DNA from: Mytilus edulis
Taxonomy: Eukaryota; Mollusca; Bivalvia; Mytilida; Mytilidae
Assembly: GCF_963676685.1 (NCBI RefSeq)
Contig: NC_092350.1
Location: 62,551,674 to 62,615,673, forward strand
Length of the DNA stretch: 64,000 nucleotides
Reading direction: 5' to 3'
In this document: positions 23,601 to 34,764 of the stretch, one piece after another
Layout: each line of letters begins with the position of its first letter
How positions within the stretch are numbered: position 1 is the first letter of the stretch
Made by a program: the position numbers and the translations under genes
Notes under the pieces: generated by a model
The model's input: only the letters and a program-made list of their open reading frames with translations
Databases searched by the model: none
What the model was told of the DNA's origin: nothing

Positions 23601-24359
23601 TGGTGTTCAAGTTTTCATATGTAGATTGGATTCTTTATTTGATGAATTAGAAGCCAGGTTTTTCAGCATAGACACCCACATACATATGATAATACTGAAA
23701 GGGGAAGGAAAACAAATTTATTTTTCTAGTGTTTTTTTTTTCATTTGGCAAATGTTTGACAAACAGTTGAATTGAAAAAGCAAAATTTTAACAAATAATA
23801 AACATTAAATTATTCAAAATGTTTGCATTTAATAGTAATCATCTGAATGTATATATAGGATTTAGTATGACTATGTGCACAGTAATATAAGTGTTAACAG
23901 CACTAATTAACATCCCAGCTTTTTTAGATTAGACGCAAAAACCATTTACAATTCATAAAATATCTAGTTTAGAACGCCACACAACCATTATAATATACTT
24001 TATATATTACTATATGACGTACCCTTTATGACCCGGAACACGATGAGTAAATATCAAACAATGTAAACTCGCCCCACTGGCCAATCGGCCCTTTACCGAC
24101 TCGCCACTTTATAAAAAAAATCGTCCCACTCTTGTTTCCCGACTCGCCCCACTTTTGAAAAAGTGTCAAATCAAATTGACCAATCAGTCTGACAACTCAC
24201 TTATCAACGAACAGGGTTTAAACCCCACAGAATAAAGGTCTGCCAACTGGCCCCTCAGACAATCTTGAACTGAAATAACATTTTATTAGAAGTTTGATAC
24301 AACTTAATAATACTTGACCCTCTTACTTTATCGGGCTTTTTTTATTTATTTTGATTCGA

Positions 24360-24403
24360 GCGTCACTGATTAGTTTTTTGTAGACGAAACGCGCGTCTGG
24401 TGC
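24360..24403 (+). ncRNA. Degenerate hammerhead ribozyme copy
   Basis: The same repeat family just upstream of the array. The core reads CTGATTA instead of CTGATGA and one stem II pair is weakened, while GAAA and the GTC site remain. Probably inactive. Confidence 0.6.
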
Positions 24404-24610
24404 AAATAGTATATTTCAATCCATGAATCTATGATGAGATTATTTAGTGTGAATGTCGATTTTCTGTTTTCTTATTCGTATATTAATAATTACTGGTTCT
24501 ACCCCAGGAGTAGATTACCGAAGCCGTATTTGGCACAACTTTTTGGAATTTTGGATCCTCAATGCTCTTCAACTTTGTATTTATTTGGCTTTTTAACTAT
24601 TTTGATCTGA

Positions 24611-24654
24611 GCGTCACTGATGAGTCTTAGGTAGACGAAACGCGCGTCTGGCGT
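24611..24654 (+). ncRNA. Type I hammerhead ribozyme, array unit 1
   Basis: GCGTCA (stem I), CTGATGA, GTCT-TAGGT-AGAC (stem II), GAAA, CGCGCG (stem III of two C-G pairs and a 2-nt loop), TC cleavage site ending at 24648, TGGCGT (stem I). All core positions are intact. Confidence 0.8.
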
Positions 24655-24965
24655 ATAAAATTATAATCCTGGTACTTTTGATAACTATTTACACCATGGG
24701 TCGATGCCACTGCTGGTGGACGTTTCGTCCCCGAGGGTATCACCAGCCCAGTAGTCAGCACTTCGGTGTTGACATGAAACTCAATTATATGGCCATTTTT
24801 ATAAGTTTTCTGTTTACAAAACTTTGAATTTTTCGAAAAACTAAGGATTTTTTTTACCCCAGGAGTAGATTACCGAAGCCGTATTTGGCACAACTTTTTG
24901 GAATTTTAGATCCTCAAAGCTCTTCAACTTTGTATTTATTTGGCTTTTTAACTATTTTGATCTGA

Positions 24966-25009
24966 GCGTCACTGATGAGTCTTAGGTAGACGAAACGCGC
25001 GTCTGGCGT
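24966..25009 (+). ncRNA. Type I hammerhead ribozyme, array unit 2
   Basis: Identical in core and stems to unit 1, 355 bp downstream. Predicted cleavage after 25003. Confidence 0.8.
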
Positions 25010-25320
25010 ATAAAATTATAATCCTGGTACTTTTGATAACTATTTACACCACTGGGTCGATGCCACTGCTGGTGGAAGTTTCGTCCCCGAGGGTATCACC
25101 AGCCCAGTAGTCAGCACTTCGGTGTTGACATGAATATCAATTATATGGTCATTTTTATAAATTTTCTGTTTACAAAACTTTGAATTTTTCGAAAAACTAA
25201 GGATTTTCTTACCCCAGGAGTAGATTACCGAAGCCGTATTTGGCACAACTTTTTGGAATTTTGGATCCTCAATGCTCTTCAACTTTGTATTTATTTGGCT
25301 TTTTAACTATTTTGATCTGA

Positions 25321-25364
25321 GCGTCACTGGTGAGTCTTAGGTAGACGAAACGCGCGTCTGGCGT
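25321..25364 (+). ncRNA. Hammerhead ribozyme with mutated core, array unit 3
   Basis: The core reads CTGGTGA instead of CTGATGA; stems and GAAA are unchanged. The altered base is in the invariant box, so cleavage here is probably lost, which would leave a 710-nt dimer product between units 2 and 4. Confidence 0.7.
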
Positions 25365-25675
25365 ATAAAATTATAATCCTGGTACTTTTGATAACTATTT
25401 ACACCACTGGGTCGATGCCACTGCTGGTGGACGTTTCGTCCCCGAGGGTATCACCAGCCCAGTAGTCAGCACTTCGGTGTTGACATGAATATCAATTATA
25501 TGGTCATTTTTATAAATTTTCTGTTTACAAAACTTTGAATTTTTCGAAAAACTAAGGATTTTCTTACCCCAGGAGTAAATTACCGAAGCCGTATTTGGCA
25601 CAACTTTTTGGAATTTTGGATCCTCAATGCTCTTCAACTTTGTATTTATTTGGATTTTTAACTATTTTGATCTGA

Positions 25676-25719
25676 GCGTCACTGATGAGTCTTAGGTAGA
25701 CGAAACGCGCGTCTGGCGT
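25676..25719 (+). ncRNA. Type I hammerhead ribozyme, array unit 4
   Basis: Intact core and stems as in units 1 and 2. The array ends about 33 bp after this motif. Confidence 0.8.
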
Positions 25720-26505
25720 ATAAAATTATAATCCTGGTACTTTTGATAACTATCTATTATATGTTTACATGTACATTCTTTATGCAGTAATATAATTACA
25801 GATTGTATTATTATTCATGCTATTTGTGAACAGTTACAAACGTTACATTAATTAGATATTTACACGGAAATCCGTTCTAACCTATTATCTTACCCATGGC
25901 TTATCAATAGTCTTTTAATTGATAAGTTGGTGCACACAAACAAAATCTGAAAATGACAGGAGACTGACATAAAAAATGTATTAAAAAGATAACGTTGGTC
26001 CTCAGAACCGGATGAACTTCTACACCAGAGTGGAAAACGTCTCATTGTTTTTCGAGGATAAACATCTATATCTACAATTAAAATACAAAATGTGCCATGC
26101 ACACGGCATGTCAAAAGCTGTTTATTCTATAAATATTTTCAAATGTGGAACCCATTAGTACTAGTATGAGAAATTTGACTCAGTTCGAAAAATTATATTG
26201 TTTACGTCTTGTTTCCCTTAAAGTGTTTTACAAGTATATATATTTTTTTTATTTAGTACGTATACATGAAATACATTATATTACAATTTTAAACATATGC
26301 AGTCAATAAACATGCATATAATTCATATCAACCAGCCTGAAGAGGTTTATGATACACTGTCATTTATGTACGAAAAAGTTATAGGAATAAATTTCAAAAT
26401 ATATAGTTTCAATATATCAGTTGTGTTCATTACACTGAACGAATATTATTGATCTGAGTATAGTTTTAGATATAATATAACATGTTTAATGTGCACCGTC
26501 AACAC

Positions 26506-29104
26506 TTATTCAATCACATACACTTTGAAATCCTGTTTATGCTCAATTCCATCACACATAACTTCAAAGCCATAATACAAGCTACAGTGTCCTGTTTCCT
26601 CAGAAGTTACAAATACTTTACAATTGATAGATATAAAGCAATGGCATGCACATTCCACACTGCTAATTGATGCCAAGACCTGGTTAGCTGGTGTTGTAAG
26701 TATTGTGTTACTGAATAATAACGTGTATAGAGTCTGTGCTTGTTCCAAAGGTACAAACCCTGTAAAAAATTCAAAAATAATCCCTAGCTTCATATTATAT
26801 AGCAGTATTACTGATCATTTTACAGCTTTGCCTTTTGAATGTGTATTACTAGCGTAAATTGCTGTCATAGTATTTAGGAGACAGAACCAAGTCGATAAAC
26901 ACCATGAAACATTAACACACTCTTCGTCGGATAATTTAACGGATATTTTGTTTTGCTTTAGGGCGGCAACCAAATACAACTTTAACTGAAAATCAACAGA
27001 CTTTAAATGCATTGTCTACATTGATACGTCTTCAAGAAGATAAGCGTGCGAAAAGAATCAAACATTTTCATATAATCACTAATACATGAAATTTATGGAA
27101 GAAAATGGTCGAATTAGGGAAACCATTATTTTGTTCATACTCGATCGTTCATAGAAAATAATATTTTAAGCAGTTAATACTATCATTACGGAGATATGAG
27201 TCAGCCGTAACTAGTGAAGCATGAATCCATAACCCGCATGACCACTAGAGTACAAGTTAATTTTTTGTTGTTGGCTTTGTTTAGTTTTATATAGCGTATT
27301 TGTGGCCTGTCGTTTGACATTTCGTCGTTTTCCCTCTTTGATCAGATTGCTGTTTTTTTACCGACGGGTTTCGACTGTTCTCTAAAACCTTCTCAGGTGT
27401 ATGCATTTACAATTGGTTGTAGATAGTTCTTGAGTTCCAGGTGTCTTAATTTCTTCTCATCTAATTAGTGCGATAATATTGGAAATTGGCACACCATTCT
27501 TGAATCATATGTGTACTGATCTTATGTTCTATTAGGTTTACAATCACACCTTTAGTTTAGTTTTTGATTTTGTATCAATTTCTTTATTATAAAAACATAT
27601 TCCTGGCAAAAGCAGAAATTATAATTATACTACAAAAAAAACAAACAAAATTATTTGTGTTTCCACCTAGCTTAAAAGGATGTCAGGAATATACAACTTA
27701 AAATATCAAATTGTACAGTTCAATACAGTAAATTCTCAAAAAGATGTAAAAAAAACATGACAAAATCAAACGCTCGACTATATGGACCAACGGAACGAAA
27801 CGATAAGAACTGCCATATTTCTGACTTGGTGATGACATTTCCCGAAGAAATAAGTTGAATTAACTTGGATACCACAATAAATAAGTATGAAATTGACTGA
27901 ATGGTTGTACACTAGTAATTGTTAGGGCCCTTTGTAGCTTGTTGTTCGGATTTGAACCAGGGCTCCGTGTTGAAGACCGAACTTTGACCTATAATGTGTT
28001 ACTTTTTCAAATTCTGACTTGAATGAAGAGTTGTCTCATTGGCATTCATACCATATCTTCTTATACCTATGAACGACTGAATATGACTGAATACTTTTAT
28101 GTTCAGACATTTAAATTTGATAGTGATTTTAGGAATTTTTGGTCCTCAATGCTCTTCAACTTCGTACTTTATTTGGCCCTTTAAACATTTTTTTATTCTA
28201 GCGTCACTGATGAGTCTTTTTGAGACGAAACTCGCGTCTGGCGTAATTATAAAATTTTAATCCTGGTAACTATGATGAGTTTATTTACATCAGTTAGCCG
28301 ATAATGATTTGGTGTCTAGGAATATCATTTTATTTCAGGATTCAAAATATTCTATTTGGTAGCGCATTTTTCATCGATTTGGACAAATCCTAAATTAACT
28401 GATAATAACGCTTTGAATTTTTCGAAATACTAAGATTTTTTGGCCCTTTGCCGAAGGACTCTTTATTCATGATTTTCCCGTGAGTTCTGTATTTTTGTTA
28501 TTTTACTTTAACTGTATTTGGCAAAGCCTTTCGTAATGTTGGGTCCAAGTACTTTCAACTGCGTACTTTATTTGACCTTTTTTAAAATGTTTGATTCGAG
28601 TGTTACTGGTGAGTCTTTTTTAGACAAACGCGTGTATGGCGTAAAAAACTTTACAGCAGAATGCATTGAGTGCGTAGGTAAATGTAGAATCTTTGGTTAG
28701 CTTGCTTGTCAGCTGAACCGTGAAAGTCATTATTAGGTTAGGTATACTACCCTTCTTTCGGAGTAGTCTAGATCTACAGAGATATATATTTGTTATCTGT
28801 CAGACAAGTCTACACTTAAAGGAGGATGGTTTACCTTACCTAACAATGACGTCACGGTTCAGCTAGCAAGCTAGTTAACTAAAGATATTACCTTTAACTA
28901 CACACGCACTAAAATATGCTGTTATCCTGGCATCTATGATACTTTACCTGTTTCATACACTGATAATCTCCATGGTCCACCACATGTCTGATTAGAATCA
29001 CCAATGCACTCATCATTACAATCATAATCCATTAAATAATAATAATCTATACTATCTGCCACGTACTGATAAGGGTCATCCCCACAATAACATTCATCTT
29101 CATT
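26506..29104 (-). CDS. 3' end of a WSC-domain plus PAN/apple-like protein (partial, two exons)
   Basis: Exon 29104-28948 (157 nt) encodes DECYCGDD, then DCNDECIGDSNQTCGGPWRL and SVYET, the second half of a WSC carbohydrate-binding domain (CyCG and C..nq.CGG cysteine pattern). It ends with a GTAAAG donor in phase 1 and joins in frame to exon 26759-26506, which encodes an apple/PAN-like cysteine segment (VECACHCFISINCKVFVTSE, then GHCSLYYGF) and a stop after KVYVIE. Such domains are extracellular, so a secreted or surface lectin-like role is inferred. The 5' half of the WSC domain, signal peptide and start were not found to the right. A 19-nt possible micro-exon at 32107-32089 might belong. The gene may be a fragment. 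The intron holds an old hammerhead-ribozyme repeat pair and a palindromic MITE. Confidence 0.6.
27925..28080 (+). repeat. Dispersed repeat (GGGCCCTTTGTAGC family)
   Basis: Contains GGGCCCTTTGTAGCTTG, GGCTCCGTGTTGAAGACC and GTTGTCTCATTGGCATTCAT, as in the copy at 13.7-14.0 kb. Followed directly by the hammerhead repeat at 28.13 kb. Confidence 0.6.
28201..28244 (+). ncRNA. Hammerhead ribozyme copy with mismatched stem III
   Basis: CTGATGA, stem II GTCT-TTTTG-AGAC, GAAA and the GTC site are present, but stem III is CTCGCG with a T-C mismatch. The preceding repeat body (28135-28200) matches the solo copy near 10 kb. Activity is doubtful. Confidence 0.6.
28600..28642 (+). ncRNA. Decayed hammerhead ribozyme copy
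   Basis: GTGTTACTGGTGAGTC, then AGACAAACGCG and TATGGCGT: core and GAAA are both damaged. It lies 399 bp from the copy at 28201. The intervening sequence (28400-28560) is a diverged version of the 355-bp unit, so 28135-28660 is an old tandem dimer. Confidence 0.55.
28669..28910. mobile_element. Palindromic MITE (GTAGGTAAAGGTAATATC family), copy 1
   Basis: Ends AGTGCGTAGGTAAATG and the inverse of TTTAACTACACACGCACT. Inner arms TAGCTTGCTTGTCAGCTGAA and TTCAGCTAGCAAGCTAG are complementary. A second copy lies at 59430-59666. In the intron of the WSC gene. Confidence 0.7.
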
Positions 29105-29454
29105 CTAAAAAAAAGAATATCTTTTTTTTCCATTTCCAACAATATTATGGGCGTACACCTTACGAAACACCTACGTAATTTAACCTTTTAAAAACCAGCT
29201 GAACGTTTTGATTTTAAACAATTAGTCAACAGAAATCAAGCTTCTCAAATGTTAAATGTTTGTCAAGATCATATATCAAATGAAACTATGTCTGTAAATT
29301 GTGAGTTTTCCTTGATTTTTAAAAAAAAATTCAACAGACAAATCCTAAAATTTGTCAAATAATCGAAGTTAAATGAGAATAATCTGTTTGCGTCAAAATG
29401 TGCCATACCCACTTAAACAAGGACTTTCGTCAATTTGTATCTGCTAAGTCTTAT

Positions 29455-29655
29455 GTTATACCATATAGAAGATTATTTTCGCGGGTTTACATTTCGCAAT
29501 ATTTATTAAATAAGGTTTTCGAAAAAATTTTGGCTTTTATTATTTTGGTGGATTCAAAACTTTTATCGATACCTGTGCATTTACTCTTTTAAATTGGCGA
29601 AATTTGTTTTTTGCGATATTGTTCTATCCGCGAAAATAAGCGAAAATCTAGATTA
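29455..29655. mobile_element. Diverged MITE of the TTTTCGCGGG family
   Basis: Begins with ATTATTTTCGCGGGTTTACA and ends with TCCGCGAAAATAAGCGAAAA, an imperfect palindrome resembling the element at 17.1 kb. Confidence 0.55.
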
Positions 29656-29760
29656 TATTTCTAAATCGTATGTAATGTCGATTGAATTTTCAGTTCATTT
29701 GCCAAAGAGCCACGTGACACTGATTTCATAAAATTACAACCTAATTATAATCTGTTGAGT

Positions 29761-29968
29761 ACTGTAATTGTACTTATTTTCGCGGTGTATTTATTTTCAC
29801 GAATTTCGCGGTTGGTTAATTATCGCGTAAATAAATACACGCGAATCCAAATCAAACATTTCAACTGAAAGGCAATAATTATAAAATCGCGAAAATAAAT
29901 ACCCGCGAACGTGTTTGAAATACACAATTCGCGAAAATAAATACCCGCGAAAAAAGTACAAATACAGT
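29761..29968. mobile_element. Palindromic MITE with ACTGTAATTGTACTTATTTT ends
   Basis: The left end ACTGTAATTGTACTT is matched in inverse by AAGTACAAATACAGT at the right end. The interior contains repeated CGCGAAAATAAATACCCGCG modules in both orientations. Confidence 0.7.
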
Positions 29969-30189
29969 ATTTGATTCCTATAAAAGAGAGTCGACGAATA
30001 CAAAAAAGTAACATTCATGGTAATAGCATAACTGACAGCGTCATTACATAAAATGTAAAGACCAAAAGACAAACAACAGTAAACAATACATGCAAAACAC
30101 ATCATAGAAAGTTAAAGACTAAGCAACAAAAACCTCCGCAAAAACAACGGGATGATCTTATATGCTCAGTAAGGGGAATAAGATCATAC

Positions 30190-30330
30190 TCCGCATTTTG
30201 ATATTTTAGATATAAGAAGATGTAATGTGAGAGTCAATGAGACCACACTCATCCCAAATCACTTTTTGTTTTAAAGTAAACCTTTTTGGTCAAAGTACGG
30301 TCTTCAATTCGGAGACTTGGCTCATAACGT
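30190..30330 (-). repeat. Inverted copy of the GGGCCCTTT family tail
   Basis: AGTCAATGAGACCACACTCAT and GTACGGTCTTCAATTCGG are the complements of the tail landmarks seen at 27.9-28.1 kb. Confidence 0.5.
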
Positions 30331-30894
30331 TTCTGACGAACACATGGATTATGGTATCAATCAAGTGATAAGATGTTGTAGTTAGCACACGAATAAAAAG
30401 CGTTTGAATACTTTTTTTTATATGTTATATCATCTGAAAACTGAAAAAAAAGAGGAAATTTGAAAGTCTTAGTAAAACAAACTTGACAAAAACCTTAAAT
30501 TGTTTGTTTTTTCTTTCTTTTTTTTTCCCTGATATCAATTCGCTTCTTTCAAACACCAAATGTTCGTTCATGAATGAGAAACACCATAAAACTATTAAAT
30601 GTTATATTGGGAATCAATAAATGAATAGTACAAGTTTGTGTTTCCCCCTTTTTTCTGATATAAAATCCTTTCTTTCAAACACCAAATGTGCTTTTATAAA
30701 GGATAATCACAATAGTTTATAAATGGCATACTGTGAATCAGGAAATGAATGCAAAAACAAAAATGAATACAGGCTTTGATTTTTTTCCTTTTTAAGTTTC
30801 TGATATAAAATCACTTCTTTCAAACACCTAATGTGCTTTTATAAATGACAATCACAATAAAGGCAACAGTAGACTACCGTTCTTCAAAGTTATT

Positions 30895-31170
30895 AATGTG
30901 ACCTACCGAATTAGACTATTTACCGGATTTGTTATCACATAAGCAACACGACGGGTGCCACATGTGGAGAAGGATCTGCTTACCATTCCGGAGCGCCAGA
31001 GACCACCCCTAGTTTTTGGTGGGGTTGGTGTTGCTTATTCTTTAGCGTTCTATGTTGTGTCATGTGTTCTATTGTTTGTCTGTTTGTCTTTTTATTTTTA
31101 GCCATGGCGTTGTCAGTTTATTTTCGATTACTGAGTTTGACTCTCCCTCTGGTATCTTTCGTCCCTCTTT
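30895..31170 (+). repeat. Dispersed repeat (CCACATGTGGAG family), plus copy
   Basis: Landmarks GGGTGCCACATGTGGAG, CATTCCGGAGCGCCAGAG, GCCATGGCGTTGTCAG and CTCTGGTATCTTTCGTCCCT. The same order, inverted, occurs at 35125-35415 and, plus, at 45595-45850. Confidence 0.65.
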
Positions 31171-32559
31171 TCCACATACGAAAATGCCTGTAACAAGTCA
31201 GGAGTATGTCAGTTGTTCTCCATTCGTCTGATGTGTTTGAGCTTTGATTCTTGTGGTTTTACCTGCTACAATATTACCTGTGTTCCGGCGTATTTATATC
31301 CCTGATCTTTACAGTACAGCACACACCTGTTATTTTACATATCTGGCTGCTCGCTACCATTTAACTGATATTGATGTGGTAATACTCTAGTATACGTATC
31401 AACAATACAACCAACATAAGCACTGCTACCTTTTCATATGAAATTACAGAAAGTCAGGGTCTTCCTATATATAGTAAAGACGACGCAATAGGTTTTCAAT
31501 GAATAGTGTTTTGAGGAACTATATATTTTCCTTTTCGATCGACCATATTAGAGTAAGTGTTAGCATTGTTAACCGTTATGAATTTTAAGAGACTCTAGGA
31601 TACATAAAAAATAAAAAATAAAAATGCTCCCTCGATAAACCTCTTGACCTGGTATTTATTTTTGCAATACGCGAAGATGACAATATATATCATGTTTATC
31701 GAGGGAAGACAAATAGAAAATAGTTAAGAAGCCACAAAATTCTGCTTTGTTGACTATAAGTGTAATACCAACATTGATTTTCCCCTATTATTCTTTGTTA
31801 TATTTGAACCCTTCAAAAAAATGATATCTTTTGTTTCAAATAATATTTGACATGACAATGCTTTCCAGTACTATAGAAAAAATTCCAATGAATTACATTG
31901 CATATAAGAAAATTAATTTATACATGTATGATGGATTTGAGCATTCATATATGAATGCATTTTCTTATTAGGGTATCTAATTTGTTGTTGTCATGATAAA
32001 TCAATAAAACCGTGAAATATTTAAAATATGACTAAAACAAGCAAATAAAAGTGCATCAAGTGAGATATTTTTGTAAACACATACTCACCTATTGCCTGAA
32101 CTGGACACTGCGAAAAAAAAATTTAATCGTGACACAAGATGCATTTTACGTTTGTTGTAAATAAAAAAAAATAGAGTTTAAAACGACCTCTGTCAAATAT
32201 ATGTAGGAGTAATTCTAGTATGTACAGCTCGTTAAATGCAATAAATAGCGATAAATGTCGAAAACCTTTGTAAAACAACTTTACCTATTGCAACCTATTT
32301 CTGCAACCTAGTTCTCAATTAATATAAGTCAACTAATTTTCCCCGTTTCCAATCTCTATTCTATTTCGTACCGGAGCTTAACGTACTATCTCGAAGAGTT
32401 TTAGATAGAAAATAAAAAAATATAAAAAATATATCAATTAATCTTTATATAAAGAATAAAGAATATTAAAGTTTTCCACCAATTTACCCCGTTCAATATT
32501 AACTAAAAGTTTATTATTCAGATATTGAGAAATTATTTATGAGTAATTAAAATAAAAAT

Positions 32560-33240
32560 GTGTAAGGGTACCCAGTGTCTCGCTTACTTTTGCTGTTAAT
32601 CACACACTCATCAAAAATGATGAAAAAAATCAATAAAATTATTCCTCTCTATACTATCTTTTGATTGTCAGAAGCTTCTGTCCAAGTTTGGTAAAAATCC
32701 AGGCTAGTTTAAGAATCTTAAAAATGTTTTAAATACTTTAACTGCAGACTGTATGTAATGTTAACTGGAAGAAAAACTAAGTCCATTTATAAGTAAAATA
32801 CGGGAAAAATGGAATTTTATTTTTACAAAATTTACTTCTGGATACTATCTTCTGATCATAAACAAGCTTCTGGCCAAGTTTCTTACAATTCCAGGATAGT
32901 TTAAGAAAGTTATTAAAATTTTTAAAACTTTAACCACAGAGTGAATGTAATGTTTCCTGGCAGAAAAAACTAAGTCCATTTATAAGTAAAATACGGGAAA
33001 AAAATGGAATTTTATTTTAAAAAAATTTAACCTCTGGATACTATCTTATGAACATAAACAAGCATCTGTCCAAGTTTCGTATAATTCAAGGATAGTTTAA
33101 GAAAGTTATTAAAATTTCAAAAACTTTAACCACAGAGTGAATATTTGTGGACGCCGCCGACGACGACGCTGACGCCGACGGAATGTAGGATCGCTATGTC
33201 TCGTTTTTTCGACTAAAGTCGAAGGCTCGACAAAAATGAA
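32560..33240 (+). repeat. Bivalve dispersed repeat with about 193-bp internal tandem units
   Basis: Three diverged units are marked by AAGCTTCTGTCCAAGTTT-like sequence at 32672, 32864 and 33059. A GC-rich end follows (GACGCCGCCGACGACGACGC near 33150) and then GGATCGCTATGTCTCG. No reading frame. The same units occur in reduced form in the 21.2-22.8 kb element. Confidence 0.65.
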
Positions 33241-34764
33241 ATGAAATATGGAAGCTGTAATTACTTTGATTAACTCTTCTCAATACAAAAAAAAAAAATA
33301 CAAATTTGAATGATAATTTTCTGTTATTGTTTTAAATTTTTATCAGACATTTATTTTCTATTTGCTCTTTCTATTTCTCCATGAAAACTTTTTATCTGAG
33401 ATGCAGTTGATATTTTATATTTATTTTACACTTTTTCCTACTAATAAGTGATATTTATCGGTAATTTGTACATTTTTCCTTTGATGTGTACTCGCTGATA
33501 ATGTCAGTATCAGTGGACTGGCCGTGATATTAAAATTATTAGGTTAGTACGCAAATGACATGCGCGAATGCAACGCGTAAGGATCTATTTCCCCCTTTCA
33601 TTCACAAAATTGCGCGTGTTTTTTTTTTCGCAGAAACGCACGAGATTTTTGGCGAATGAAACACTTGACATTGTTTGAAACTTTCACAAAGTCAGTTTAG
33701 CATTTTTGAACAATTGTTGTGAAAATGTGAATTGTTAATGCATGAAAAACCCGAGAGACTTAAAAAAAAAATGCGTTATATGAAATGCAACTAACATACC
33801 GTCCATGCTGAGTTTTTATTCATACAATACCAATACCTGATACATAGCCTGGTGCTGTTCCGTGTAGTTTTCTTTTTCTGTTTCTTGAGAAGTATTTGTT
33901 TTACCTGTTCAGTCACTATTAAGTGTTACAATTCATATTTAAACTCAACACATAAATAGTTACCAAAAAGGTACCGCTATCGCATGAGAGAAGCTAGTAG
34001 AAAAAAATGAAATTTACGCATTTTCGACATTTTTGTGGGACCATCAATGGCATCATATACAATTTTAAAAGATGTGGTTTCATTGTCAATATGACAGATA
34101 TACATAGAACATAGAACAAAAATGTGAACCGTGATATTCATATGCGGATCTAGGATAAATTTTTAAAATGGGGGTAACCGGGGGCACCAAACTTTAAAAG
34201 TCTGTTTTGACCATAATTGTAGCCTTTATACGGGGTGACTGTGACCCGGGTCGCCTACCCCTAAATTCGCTTCTGAAATTAAAGGTAACCGCAAGGCCTT
34301 TCCAAGTTTCAAATTTCTGGTCGGTGTTGAAAATAAATGAACATGACTTTGAAAAAGCAAGAATTATAGGCTAAAAAAGTTTAATAACGTCTATTAAAAT
34401 GTTTGAAATAATTATGAAGTCGGCAGGAAATGAGCTTGTTCAGATAATTTACAGTCAGAAGTTACATTGGACCATTGCCTCCTGTATAAATCAAATGTCT
34501 ACTCACAGTGCTTTCGTAAAATTATTTGAAATCAATGTGATCGTTTTCAGTGGCGGATCTAGCTGCGAAAACGTAGCTCTATTGTCCTTTTTTTTTGCCA
34601 TATTTCTGTATACCATTGTATCAAAATTGGTTCTTCAGAATAAAATATATATATGTAAAATAAAGTACTGGTTCCAGCCCCGGCGCCGGGGAGGAAGTTA
34701 CGAATTAAATCTACTCTAACATCGTTAGGTTGATTTTCTAGGCACTTTATATATATATATATAA

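Larger units (their letters stand above)
24501..25752 (+). repeat. 355-bp tandem array with one hammerhead ribozyme per unit (retrozyme-like)
   Basis: The marker ACCCCAGGAGTA occurs at 24501, 24856, 25211 and 25566 (the last copy reads AGTAAAT), exactly 355 bp apart, giving about 3.5 units. Units are nearly identical. Each carries a type I hammerhead motif at the same offset (24611, 24966, 25321, 25676); the third has a changed core. Transcription of the plus strand and cleavage at each site would release 355-nt monomers. Two neighbouring units also share an 80-codon reading frame on the minus strand (25040-25282 and 25395-25637), which I take to be a by-product of the repeat. Confidence 0.85.

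Noticed and set aside
25040-25637. Two near-identical 80-codon reading frames on the minus strand at a 355-bp interval
   Set aside because: They lie wholly within the tandem ribozyme repeat and are the same sequence twice. No domain was recognised and the first unit does not keep the frame, so they are best explained as a by-product of repeat identity.
26815-27012. 65-codon minus-strand frame upstream of the PAN-like exon
   Set aside because: It lies in the intron defined by the phase-matched WSC and PAN exons, has no recognisable domain, and no splice logic requires it.
32089-32107. 19-nt candidate micro-exon (minus strand) with strong splice signals
   Set aside because: A CAG acceptor and GTGAGT donor flank it, but nothing links it in frame to the WSC exons and there is no protein evidence. 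Kept only as a possibility.
33140-33190. GACGCCGACGACGAC-type run as a coding acidic repeat or CRISPR-like array
   Set aside because: It is the GC-rich end of a dispersed repeat with stops in nearby frames; no regularly spaced repeats and spacers exist here.
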